Source: Verrucomicrobiia bacterium
GTDB taxonomy: Bacteria; Verrucomicrobiota; Verrucomicrobiia; Opitutales; Opitutaceae
Reading direction: 5' to 3'
DNA length: 45,892 nt
NCBI GenBank assembly: GCA_011525695.1
Contig: WYBX01000014.1
Span: forward strand, 1-45,892
The notes beneath the pieces are model-generated. The model saw only the letters and a list, made by a program, of their open reading frames with translations. It had not been told where the DNA came from and made no database searches. The first letter of the stretch is position 1; every line of letters begins with the position of its first letter. The position numbers and the translations under genes are program-made. Shown piece by piece: positions 27,601 through 35,596 of the stretch.

Positions 27601-27795
27601 GCAGGCTGGAGCACGTCACCGATCGCCGATGCGATCCGGGACGCGACGCGCGCCGTCGGCGCGTTCGCACTGCCCGAGGGCAGCCGGGACAGCGCGCTCC
27701 TGCTCTCCCTGGCGCCGGGCGCCTACACGATTCATGTCTCCGGTGCGAACAATGCCACCGGCCTCGCGCTCGTGGAGGTTTATGAAGTCCCATGA
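24688..27795 (+). CDS. Secreted sorbosone-dehydrogenase/di-heme cytochrome c protein
   Basis: A 1035-aa exported protein (signal peptide [19 protein letters not shown]). The first ~430 residues are a PQQ-type glucose/sorbosone dehydrogenase propeller: [67 protein letters not shown]. The middle part has two heme c motifs, CQICH (C583) and CSQCH (C661), so electrons probably pass from a sugar or alcohol to a cytochrome. The C-terminus holds two copies (about 764 and 909) of a repeat with RAQVGTGAN, a hydrophobic strand and a [9 protein letters not shown]-type end, which I know from secreted Verrucomicrobia proteins and regard as a possible surface-attachment module. The ATG at 24688 is preferred because it starts the signal peptide. 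Confidence 0.88.
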   Translation: [1035 protein letters not shown]

Positions 27796-27888
27796 ATGGT
27801 CTGGCGAGGCGCGGGTTCTTCGGCCGTCGAATCCCAGGCTTTCCTTTGCCGCGCACCAGAATCACACTGCGAAAGAATTCCTGCTCTC

Positions 27889-28992
27889 ATGCGTCATCCC
27901 TTCGTTCCCGTCGCACTGTTGCTCAGCCTCCCGGCGCTGCCCGTTTTCGGCCACGACGAGCCGGCACCACCCTACGAGCAGATGCTCAAGATCGACGCCC
28001 ACTCCCACGTTTTCGAGGACATCCCCGAGCTCAACCGGCTCCTGCGCGCAATCAACCTGCGCACGAACAATATCTGCAATGACGGCACGGACGGATACCT
28101 CGAGCAGATGCACGCCATCGCGCTCGATCTCTACGAACACCACCCGGACCTGTACCCGTTCACGTCAACCTTCGACCTGCTGCAGATTCACTCCCCCACC
28201 TATACGAAGGATGTGATCGCCTTTCTCGATCGCACATTTGAACAGGGTGCGGTCGCCGTGAAGATCTGGAAGCAGGTCGGCATGGAGATCAAGGACAAGG
28301 AGGGGAAGTTCATCATGCCCGATGATCCGCTCTTCGATCCGATTTATGCGCACATCGCCAGCCGAGGCAAACCGCTGCAGGCCCACCTTGCGGAGCCGAT
28401 CGATGCCTGGCTGCCGCTCGATCCCGACAGCAATCATTATCACTATTACTCCAAGAATCCGGAATGGCATCTTTATGGAAAGCCGGAGTATCCCAGCCAC
28501 GCCGCGCTCATCGCCGCCCGTGACAATATCATGAGGAAGCATCCGAACCTCGTCGTGGTGGGCGCCCACCTCGGCAGCATGGAGCACGACCTGGACGGCA
28601 TTGCGGAACGCCTGGAGAAATACCCCAACTTCTACATCGAGGTCTCGGCCCGCACCCGGAATCTCACCCGCCATCCCACGGAAAAGGTGCGTGCCCTATT
28701 CCTCAAATATCCCGATCGGATCATGTACGGCGTCGACGGCAACTGGAAGCCCTACAAATACCCGGCGACGGAACAGATGCGGCAGGGTCACATCAACCGG
28801 CTCGAACTTCAGTACCGGGCCGAGTACGACTATTATGCCGGCAAGGGCGAGATGACCTATAACAATCGCAAGGTCGAGGCGCTGAATCTCCCCCGCAGCG
28901 TGCTCGACAAATTTTATCACGAGAACGCCATCCGGATCTTCAAGCTCGACAAAGCGTGGTACGGCAAACCCGCGGGCAAGGCCGGCGAGTAA
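27889..28992 (+). CDS. Exported amidohydrolase family (TIM-barrel metal hydrolase)
   Basis: A 367-aa protein with a signal peptide (MRHPFVPVALLLSLPALPVFG). The amidohydrolase-2 fold is shown by the metal motif IDAHSHVFE near the N-terminus, KIWKQVGM in the barrel, LQAHLAEP, LVVVGAHLGSMEHDLDG and IMYGVDGNW, whose Asp is the usual catalytic base. The family includes decarboxylases, lactonases and amidases; the reaction here is not known. It starts 93 bases after the dehydrogenase gene on the same strand, so the two may be cotranscribed. Confidence 0.85.
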   Translation: MRHPFVPVALLLSLPALPVFGHDEPAPPYEQMLKIDAHSHVFEDIPELNRLLRAINLRTNNICNDGTDGYLEQMHAIALDLYEHHPDLYPFTSTFDLLQIHSPTYTKDVIAFLDRTFEQGAVAVKIWKQVGMEIKDKEGKFIMPDDPLFDPIYAHIASRGKPLQAHLAEPIDAWLPLDPDSNHYHYYSKNPEWHLYGKPEYPSHAALIAARDNIMRKHPNLVVVGAHLGSMEHDLDGIAERLEKYPNFYIEVSARTRNLTRHPTEKVRALFLKYPDRIMYGVDGNWKPYKYPATEQMRQGHINRLELQYRAEYDYYAGKGEMTYNNRKVEALNLPRSVLDKFYHENAIRIFKLDKAWYGKPAGKAGE

Positions 28993-29005
28993 GCCTCGCG
29001 GGCCT

Positions 29006-29150
29006 CGGTCTCACCGCCTCACCGTCGCACCGCTTCATCGTCTCAGCAGTCTGAGGACAGATGACAGATGACTGAGAACCGACCTCGATCCGTCGTCCGT
29101 CCTCCGTCCTCAGTCCTCCGCCTTACCTCACAGCCTCACGGTCTCACCGG
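29006..29150. repeat. Palindromic array (CTCACCG and GACAGATGA/CCGTCCT units)
   Basis: Outer left GGTCTCACCGCCTCACCG, inner left GAGGACAGATGACAGATGA, inner right CCGTCCTCCGTCCTCAGTCC, outer right CAGCCTCACGGTCTCACCGG. The units are short near-tandem copies, with complementary inner arms. The element fills the gap between the convergent amidohydrolase and NRAMP-like genes and reaches the stop codon of the latter. Confidence 0.7.
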
Positions 29151-30415
29151 CTCCAGATCACCATCAATTCGCGGCCGCAGACCAGCCCGAATACGACCAG
29201 GCACACGATCAGCGCGCCATTGCCCAACCGGCCATTGGCGGACTCGCCGATCCATTCCCGCCGGTTGTTGAGATACAGGAGCGTCGCCGCGAGGAACGGC
29301 ATGAAGAACGCCCCCGCGATGGAGAACATGATCACCACCGCAACGGGCTGCCGAAACCAAAGCAGCAGCAGCGGAGGCCCGGCCAGGTAGCCGAGTGCGG
29401 CCAGGTAAATGCCGCGGTCCCGATGCGTACCGGTCGCACCGGCGTTGGGCATCTCGTACCCGGCCTGCCCGTAACCCGCCCGGCGGGCACGCCATCCGCC
29501 CAGCAGGTCCACGTAGACCTGCGGGATTCCCTGCCAGACACCGAGCATCGCCGTGAACACGGTGCACCAGAATCCAAACAGGAAAACCCAGCCGGCAGCC
29601 GGACCCGCGACTGACTCCAACCGCGCCGCCACTTCGATCGCCATCCGCGCTCCGCCCACCGCCGAGGCATGGACCCCTGCTGCGATTATCACGAGCGCCA
29701 TGCCAAACAATCCGGTAAAGACATAGGCAATCCGCACATCACTTCGAACCACGTCGATCTTGTCTACGCCCCGCCAACCTGCCGCCCGCATCCAATAGCC
29801 GTAGCAGATTACCGAAAGGCTGCCGCCAATGCCGCCAAGGAGCGCGAGCACCTGCGCGCCACCACCGCCCGCCGGCACGCTCGGGACAACCAGGCCGCGA
29901 ATCACGTCCGGCACGGACGGCCGTGCCACCAGCGCACAGCCCAGGACGCAGAGCGCCATCACTCCCACCAGGGCCTTCATGACCGACTGGAAACGGGCAT
30001 AGCGGTTGGTCGCGACCAGGACCGCCGCCACGAGGGCGTGAATTGCCCCCCAGATCGGCACCGGCAGTCCGGGAAACAGGCTCGCACCCGCCAGTCCGCA
30101 GGCGCTGCTCAGCGACGCGCCGACCAGGAACGTCCACAGCAGCAGGTAGGCCGCGAAATAGATCGCCACCCAGCCCGGTAGCCGCGTCACCCAGGCGCGG
30201 ACGATGGTTTCACCCGTTGCCAGCTGCCAGCGGGCAAGCGCCTCGGTCACGACAAATTTCAATACCGCCGTCAGCACCACCGCCCACAGCAGCGTGGTCC
30301 CGAACCGGATTCCAGTGACCGATGCGACCACGACGTCGCCGGCGCCAATCCCTGCCGCCGCCAGAATCAGGCCCGGGCCGAGTGCGCGCAGCCGTTCGCG
30401 AAGCGGGGTAAGCAT
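29144..30415 (-). CDS. NRAMP-like transporter, divergent metal site
   Basis: A 423-aa membrane protein with about 11 hydrophobic helices of the NRAMP/APC fold. The opening ALGPGLILAAAGIGAGDVV aligns with helix 1 of NRAMP proteins, but the metal-binding DPGN is replaced by GIGAGD; later segments (VTEALARWQLATGETI, MLGVWQGIPQVYVDL) are family-typical. Loss of DPGN means Mn/Fe transport should not be assumed; related NRAMP-like proteins without it exist. The ATG at 30415 is chosen because the upstream 99 codons run through repeat sequence. An operator-like palindrome lies about 150 bases upstream. Confidence 0.8.
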   Translation of the reverse strand: MLTPLRERLRALGPGLILAAAGIGAGDVVVASVTGIRFGTTLLWAVVLTAVLKFVVTEALARWQLATGETIVRAWVTRLPGWVAIYFAAYLLLWTFLVGASLSSACGLAGASLFPGLPVPIWGAIHALVAAVLVATNRYARFQSVMKALVGVMALCVLGCALVARPSVPDVIRGLVVPSVPAGGGGAQVLALLGGIGGSLSVICYGYWMRAAGWRGVDKIDVVRSDVRIAYVFTGLFGMALVIIAAGVHASAVGGARMAIEVAARLESVAGPAAGWVFLFGFWCTVFTAMLGVWQGIPQVYVDLLGGWRARRAGYGQAGYEMPNAGATGTHRDRGIYLAALGYLAGPPLLLLWFRQPVAVVIMFSIAGAFFMPFLAATLLYLNNRREWIGESANGRLGNGALIVCLVVFGLVCGRELMVIWSR

Positions 30416-30561
30416 CAGAAACAGGAAAGCCGCTGCCGCACCCTCAAGCCAACCGAATCCGCGGCTCCAGAAGCAGTGCCACCTTCCGTACGGTACCGGC
30501 CAACCATTCGGGCCACCATATCCCACCCGCCGCCGCATCTTGTTCCTATATAGTTCTTTAA

Positions 30562-30582
30562 ATGCATGATGACGCCATGCAT
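30562..30582. promoter_or_regulatory. Operator-like palindrome ATGCATG-N7-CATGCAT
   Basis: A perfect 7-bp inverted repeat with 7-base spacer in an AT-richer stretch (TATATAGTTCTTTAAATGCATG). It lies upstream of the NRAMP-like gene (minus) and about 400 bases before the glycosidase gene (plus), next to the RAYT-like repeats. It may be a repressor site. Confidence 0.4.
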
Positions 30583-30588
30583 CCCTGT

Positions 30589-30755
30589 TTTGACCTGTCC
30601 CTATCAGCCTCATTGACCTGTCCCTTCCGGGCCTTCTCAGGCGGAATTGACCTGTCCCTTTCTGCGCACCCTTCCGGCCGTTATTGACCTGTCCCCTTTT
30701 CGCGCCGCCCAATCACTTCATCCAGGTCACGTCGCGTCAAATAGACCCGACCTAC
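30589..30755. repeat. Cluster of four TTGACCTGTCCC repeats plus AAATAGACCCGACC
   Basis: Within the 562-base gap between the divergent NRAMP-like and glycosidase genes, TTGACCTGTCCC occurs four times (starting about 30590, 30613, 30647 and 30684), three preceded by AT or AAT. A related CAAATAGACCCGACCTA follows near 30738; AAATAGACCTGACCCC-like sequences are familiar ends of RAYT-linked REPs. The remaining part up to 30977 shows no recognisable gene; several short open frames there lack homology and ribosome-binding sites. Confidence 0.7.
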
Positions 30756-30977
30756 TCGAATCCTCGCGGCAGGTCAGATCTCCGCGTTGACATGGTCGCT
30801 CGGCATCTCCTTCCACCCGGAAAAGATCCAGCTCGGCCAGGTCGAATCATGGTTTCCGGGAGAGCGAAGCGCGCTTCCGCCGGCGCTACAGACGAAGCCT
30901 CCGCCCTGGCCTACCCTGAACACCCTGCCGAACGGCTCCATTCGCCGCGGACTCCAGGGAAATTTCATTTGTCAGCC

Positions 30978-32864
30978 ATGTGGGTCTTGCCGTCATACAA
31001 CGTCCCCGGGACTGCGGTCCGAAGCCTGGCCGTTTCGCTTGTGGCGACGGCTCTCGCTGCCGCCGGCTGGGCGGCTCCCCTTCCACCGGGGGAACCCGTG
31101 CGGGGCTGGACCCTGCTTTCGCAACTCGAGCCGGAGGCAATATCCACACTCGAGGCGGCACCTGCGTTTGGAATCAACCACCTCGAGCTCTCGCATCACC
31201 TCGTGCATGATTTGTCCAGTCTGCGGGACACCACCCGGCGCGAGCGGGTCAACCGGCTGATCACGGCGGCGCACGCTCACGGGATTGCGGAAGTCGTCCT
31301 GTGGGATCACACGTTCTACGCTCTCGCCTACTATCCCGCCCGATTTCGAACCGGCCCGGGCGGGACGCTGGATCTCGACTCAGCGGAGTTCTGGGCATGG
31401 TTCAAGACCGACTACCGGCAGATGCTGGACCTCGCGCCGAAGGCCGATGGCATCGTGCTGACATTCATCGAAACCGGTGCCCGCGCCGAGCGCCAGCACT
31501 CCGCATGGATGACTCCCGCAGACAAGCTCGCCGCCGTGGTCGAGGCCGTGGCAGGGGTGGTCATCGGCGAACGCGGACTCAATCTCTATCTTCGCACCTT
31601 CTCGTACTCCAGGCAGGAGTACGCCAATGTGCTCGCCGCCGTGGCGCGGATCGATCGGCAGGATGTCCGCCTAGTGATGAAGGAAACGCCGCACGACTTC
31701 TTTCTGACCCATCCCAACGATCCGCACGTGGGCGAAGTGCCGCGGCCCACGATCGTGGAATTCGACGCCGCTGGTGAATACAATGGTCAGAACATCATTG
31801 CCGGCACCTGGCCGGAATACTTCCTGGAACGCTGGCGGGCGTTTGCCCGCAAGCCCCACGTCGCCGGCTATACCGCGCGAGTCGATCGCTACGGCAGCAC
31901 CCATCTGGTTGGGCGACCGGGCGAGATCAATCTCCATGCGCTCAAGCGCGGCGCCGAGGACCCGGACGTGACCGCCGAGCAGGTCTACGATGAATTCATT
32001 TCCCGTCGCTATGGCCCGGCAGCCGTTGAACCCCTGAAGCGCGTATTCAAGCGCGCGCGCGGGATTGTCGAATCGACGCTGTACACGCTCGGCCTGAATC
32101 TCGCCAACCATTCCGCCCTCGATTACGACCCGTACGTTTCCAGTTACGGACGTCACGTCTCGGGCCGATGGCTGGAGCCCCCCGTGGCTAATGTGGGCCA
32201 CGGCGTGAATCGGGAATTCCATTACTGGCGTGATGTCGTGCGCCACCTCGCTCCGTCATTCGTCAAAGACCCTTCGTCCTCCCTCTGGAGGGACATCCCG
32301 CGCTTCCATGAGATCGGCTGGTCCGAAGCCCGCGAGGAAATGAACGAGGAGTACCTTCGCCACGTGGTGACGGAGAAGAACCATGGCGTGGCCCTGGCAG
32401 AGGCGTGTGTCGGGGACATCGGCCGGCTCGCGCCCGTGCTCTCCCCCGAGGATCATGCCGCATTGACCGGCTACTTCGAACGCACCTGGTTGACGGCCCG
32501 GCTGCACCGGGCGGTGGCATCGGCGTACTTCGGATTTCGGGTCTGGTGTCGCGGCGAGCCCCACCGCAATCCGGTCGTCGAGGACATTGTGCGCGCCGGC
32601 CTGATGGAAATCCAGGAAGTGGTGCCGCTGGTACGCCGCTATCCGGTTCCGCCGCCGGCCGGCCAGTGGCGCTGGTCCCAGGACGCCGATTCGGCGGAGG
32701 TGTATTTCAACTGGATCGTTCGTGACGGCTGGCCGGCGACGCCTGCGGCCGCATCCGAGGAACTCCGCCGGGCTGGGGGTCGCCGAGCGAGCGCGCCCGC
32801 TGGCGGGACGGGCACCTACTCGTTTGCCGGACGCAGGTTCCCGTTGTCCAAATCGGACGGTTAG
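30978..32864 (+). CDS. Exported TIM-barrel glycoside-hydrolase-like protein (alpha-glucuronidase-like)
   Basis: A 628-aa protein with a signal peptide (VRSLAVSLVATALAAAGWAAP). The sequence suggests a TIM-barrel glycosidase: FGINHLELSHH, IAEVVLWDHTFYAL, DGIVLTFIETGAR (an acidic residue at a strand end), LYLRTFSYSRQEYANVL, INLHALKRGAEDPDVTAEQVYDEFISRRYG. The last segment resembles the C-terminal part of alpha-glucuronidase (GH67/GH115-like) proteins. Exact family and catalytic residues cannot be fixed by eye. The position at the head of a carbohydrate locus with sialidase-like, kelch and aldolase genes suggests it removes an acidic or amino sugar from a glycan. Confidence 0.6.
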   Translation: MWVLPSYNVPGTAVRSLAVSLVATALAAAGWAAPLPPGEPVRGWTLLSQLEPEAISTLEAAPAFGINHLELSHHLVHDLSSLRDTTRRERVNRLITAAHAHGIAEVVLWDHTFYALAYYPARFRTGPGGTLDLDSAEFWAWFKTDYRQMLDLAPKADGIVLTFIETGARAERQHSAWMTPADKLAAVVEAVAGVVIGERGLNLYLRTFSYSRQEYANVLAAVARIDRQDVRLVMKETPHDFFLTHPNDPHVGEVPRPTIVEFDAAGEYNGQNIIAGTWPEYFLERWRAFARKPHVAGYTARVDRYGSTHLVGRPGEINLHALKRGAEDPDVTAEQVYDEFISRRYGPAAVEPLKRVFKRARGIVESTLYTLGLNLANHSALDYDPYVSSYGRHVSGRWLEPPVANVGHGVNREFHYWRDVVRHLAPSFVKDPSSSLWRDIPRFHEIGWSEAREEMNEEYLRHVVTEKNHGVALAEACVGDIGRLAPVLSPEDHAALTGYFERTWLTARLHRAVASAYFGFRVWCRGEPHRNPVVEDIVRAGLMEIQEVVPLVRRYPVPPPAGQWRWSQDADSAEVYFNWIVRDGWPATPAAASEELRRAGGRRASAPAGGTGTYSFAGRRFPLSKSDG

Positions 32865-32865
32865 C

Positions 32866-32976
32866 CCGAACCTCTCACAAAAATCGAGTGCATGCTGGAG
32901 GGCCGTGCTCCACGCCGTCTGCGGACGATGCGGAGGTCGTTCCTCCAGAAGATGGCAGTTGGTTGTGAGGTTCGGA
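32866..32976. repeat. Nested inverted repeat with GGAGGGCCGTGCTCC core
   Basis: Outer arms CCGAACCTCTCAC and GTGAGGTTCGG enclose inner arms CTGGAGG (32895-32901) and CCTCCAG (32943-32949). The core 15-mer at 32897-32911 is identical to the reverse complement of 2049-2063. It lies just after the glycosidase stop codon and before the kelch gene, where it could end or attenuate transcription. Confidence 0.65.
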
Positions 32977-33096
32977 TTGGCGCTCCACCTCCACCGGTCC
33001 CGATTCGGAATGCGCCAAGGGCAAGTAAATGGATTCCATCGGGCGCCGATTGCGTTTCCTTTGCCCCTGCCCACGCTGCCCTTCGCACGCCGCACC

Positions 33097-34113
33097 ATGA
33101 GACTCCCCTGCACCCGATCCTTTGCGACGATGCTCCTGGGCCTCGCCGCCGGACCGATGCTCGAGGCCGGCTCCGTTTGGGAACGACAGCCCGATCTGCC
33201 CGTGGGGATCGCCGGCTTCGCGCTGGCGGTGCATCACGGTTCATTGCACGTCGCCGGTGGATCAGCCTGGGAGGACAATGCGAAACTCACCCTGAACCGC
33301 CGCTGGCACTGGCGGGAGGGCGATTCCTCATGGACCAAGCAGCCGCGGCTGCCGCGCCCATACGCCTACGGCGCGTATGGGATTTCCGGCGACGCGCTCG
33401 TGCTCGCTGGCGGCACCGACGGCACTGCAACATGTGACGACCTGACTGCAGTTGGTCGCGATGGTGCTGCGCGGAACATTGGCCGTCTGCCGCAACCGAC
33501 CGCCTATTGTGGCAGCGTGGTGAGCGGCGACGCCCTCTACGTGCTCGGCGGCACGACCGACATCGGTGACCTCGCGCGGTTGCACGCCTCATTTTGGACT
33601 TTCGACCTCGCAACGGGGCGCAGCGAAAAGCTTCCTGACTATCCCGGCGGCCCGGCTCTACACCCACGACCGGCCGTGTTGGACGGGCGGCTCGTTGTTT
33701 TTCCCGGCGGCACCTATGACATGCAGCAAGCCCGCGTGGTTAACGGCTCGGCAACCTGGGCCTACGAACCGGCAACCCGGCGATGGGTACCGCGCTCTGA
33801 TTATCCATTCGCGGTCCGGGGGCTCGCAGTCTGCGCACTCGATTCCGACCGTCACATCCTGACCGCCGGCGGCGTGCGCACACATCCCAATGGCGTAACT
33901 GCGATGACCGGAGAATGTTTTCTCTACGATGCCGCGAATGATCAGTTCCACTCACTGCCCGCGCTGCCTCATGCCGTGGCACTGATGGGCTCGGCTCGAA
34001 TCGGCGAATGGGTGTATGTGCTCGGCGGCGAGGATCGGCCGCAACACCGTTCCGTCGCCGTCTTCCGGGCTCGAATCTCCGACCTGCTCGCCACCCTTCG
34101 CGGTCCGGGATGA
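33097..34113 (+). CDS. Exported kelch-repeat protein (NanM-like mutarotase candidate)
   Basis: A 338-aa six-bladed kelch propeller with an N-terminal signal peptide (SFATMLLGLAAGPMLEA). Kelch blades are visible as repeated GG motifs followed by conserved aromatic residues: LHVAGGSAWEDN, LVLAGGTDGTA, LYVLGGTTDIG, LVVFPGGTYDMQ, HILTAGGVRTH, WVYVLGGEDRPQHRSVAVFRA. The size and the GGED near the end match N-acetylneuraminate epimerase (NanM/YjhT), a periplasmic enzyme that converts alpha- to beta-sialic acid. A cytoplasmic homologue is encoded at 43496-44452. Substrate is inferred from context. Confidence 0.75.
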   Translation: MRLPCTRSFATMLLGLAAGPMLEAGSVWERQPDLPVGIAGFALAVHHGSLHVAGGSAWEDNAKLTLNRRWHWREGDSSWTKQPRLPRPYAYGAYGISGDALVLAGGTDGTATCDDLTAVGRDGAARNIGRLPQPTAYCGSVVSGDALYVLGGTTDIGDLARLHASFWTFDLATGRSEKLPDYPGGPALHPRPAVLDGRLVVFPGGTYDMQQARVVNGSATWAYEPATRRWVPRSDYPFAVRGLAVCALDSDRHILTAGGVRTHPNGVTAMTGECFLYDAANDQFHSLPALPHAVALMGSARIGEWVYVLGGEDRPQHRSVAVFRARISDLLATLRGPG

Positions 34114-34137
34114 TCGCACTCGGGCGCTGCATACATC

Positions 34138-35322
34138 CTAGCGCACTTCGTCCCAGTCGAACTCCAGTCGCAGGATATCCGGCTGGGTGAGCCCGACCGC
34201 GCGATAGGTGATTACGTTGAACCAAGTGCGCCCATGGCGTTCCTGCCAGTATGGCACGCCGTAGTAGCCGTCGATCACCGGCAGGTGCCCCCCCGCGTTG
34301 TCCAGGCTGACGACGCGATCAACCGCCAGGGTCTCGGGATCGAAGTGGAGCAGGCAAAGCTGCTGGTTGTCGGGCTGGCCGGGAAAATGCGGGGGACGGT
34401 TTGCGAGTTTCTTCGTCGGCGGCTCGACCCAGTTGCGCCCGAGCAGGTACGTGCGGCCGTCCCGCACGAAGACACGCGGCCAGCCGATGTAGCCATTCAC
34501 GCGGTCGCAGTCCTCGGTCAGGTTCACCTGCCGCTCCAGCCGAAACTCCCCGTCCGTGCGCTGCAATCGCAGGGTGTTGTCGTATCCGCGGGTTGCCACG
34601 AGAAAACCGCTGCCGTGTCGGACGAATCCGCTCTCATTGATTCGGAACCCGCCAAACTCCTCCGTCAGGTTCCGCACGAACCGCCAGTTCCGCCCGTGAT
34701 CGTCCGATCGCAGCACCGCCACCGACCAGAGCCCGCCCGGCCGATATCCAAAGGACATCGTGAGCATGTACGCCGTGCTGCCCTCCACGATGAAATCAAA
34801 GGGGTAGCCATACTCGACGCCGTCAACCTGGGGGAATTCCTGCCACTCCCCGAACGTCGCGCCGCGATCCCTGCTCGTGGCAAAGCGCATGCCGTTCCGG
34901 TAGTGACGGCCATCGTGACCCGTGTGCTGAAAATCCGTATACATCGCCAGCGTGCCGTCCCCGTAGACCGTGCCCATCGTGAGCTGGAACTTCCGGCCGG
35001 GCGCGTGACCGATGGTCCGCCGTTCCACGATGCGGTTTTCCACGGTGTCGAAACGGATCATCTCCGCATCCGCCTCCTCCTCCCAGCCGTGCGACGTGCC
35101 GCGCTTGATGGTGATCAGGATCTCGCTTTCCGAAACACGAACGAGATTGGGTGTCAGATAGTAATTTCTCTCGGAATAGTCCGCTGGGCGCAGCAGGACC
35201 TGAGTGGTCTTGTAACGCGGGACCACGAGTTCCGGTGCTGAGGAAACCGCCTGTCCGGCGGCTGGCAGGTGGGCGGCAGTCGCAACCAGGAGCATCGCGA
35301 GGATTGGAGGCGTGATTTTCAT
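34138..35322 (-). CDS. Exported BNR/sialidase-like propeller protein, copy 1
   Basis: A 394-aa exported protein (signal MKITPPILAMLLVATAAHLPAAG). The beta-propeller has Asp-box-like turns: SRDRGATFGEW and RSDDHGRNWRFV. Segments GYPFDFIVEGSTAYMLTMSF, NLTEEFGGFRINESGFV, GYYGVPYWQERHGRTWFNV and ILRLEFDWDEVR recur almost unchanged in the protein at 38969-40219, so the two are paralogues. Such proteins are grouped with sialidase/neuraminidase-like hydrolases, but a complete sialidase Arg triad was not identified. It ends 24 bases from the convergent kelch gene. Confidence 0.75.
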   Translation of the reverse strand: MKITPPILAMLLVATAAHLPAAGQAVSSAPELVVPRYKTTQVLLRPADYSERNYYLTPNLVRVSESEILITIKRGTSHGWEEEADAEMIRFDTVENRIVERRTIGHAPGRKFQLTMGTVYGDGTLAMYTDFQHTGHDGRHYRNGMRFATSRDRGATFGEWQEFPQVDGVEYGYPFDFIVEGSTAYMLTMSFGYRPGGLWSVAVLRSDDHGRNWRFVRNLTEEFGGFRINESGFVRHGSGFLVATRGYDNTLRLQRTDGEFRLERQVNLTEDCDRVNGYIGWPRVFVRDGRTYLLGRNWVEPPTKKLANRPPHFPGQPDNQQLCLLHFDPETLAVDRVVSLDNAGGHLPVIDGYYGVPYWQERHGRTWFNVITYRAVGLTQPDILRLEFDWDEVR

Positions 35323-35450
35323 GAAGTTGCTGCAACCATTCAGCACGGCTTTACGGCTCTGCATTCCGGGTACAAAAATGTCCGGGCCGATTTGCGATGA
35401 GTAGATGCGAATTATTCTAATCAATCCAGCAAGCGAAGCCCCAGACCCTC

Positions 35451-35527
35451 AACCGCAGATATCGCAGATGTATGCAGATAAACCGGAACCGCATGCCTCA
35501 TCTGCGCCATCTGCGCTATCTGCGGTT
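35451..35527. repeat. Palindromic array (CGCAGAT units)
   Basis: AACCGCAGATATCGCAGATG (from 35451) pairs with CATCTGCGCTATCTGCGGTT-type units ending at 35527. Internal copies of GCAGAT/ATCTGC are spaced 8-10 bases apart. It lies in the 274-base gap between copy 1 of the BNR gene and the end of the phosphoesterase fusion gene, both on the minus strand. The rest of the gap shows no gene. Confidence 0.75.
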
Positions 35528-35596
35528 GCATGGTTCTTGGAAAAACTTGGCCTGTTCACGATGAGTTTGGTCATTCAGGAATCTAGACAAGGAATG

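Noticed and set aside
30684..30977. N-terminal extension of the glycosidase-like gene
   Set aside because: These 98 codons run through repeat sequence and precede a clear signal peptide at 30978.
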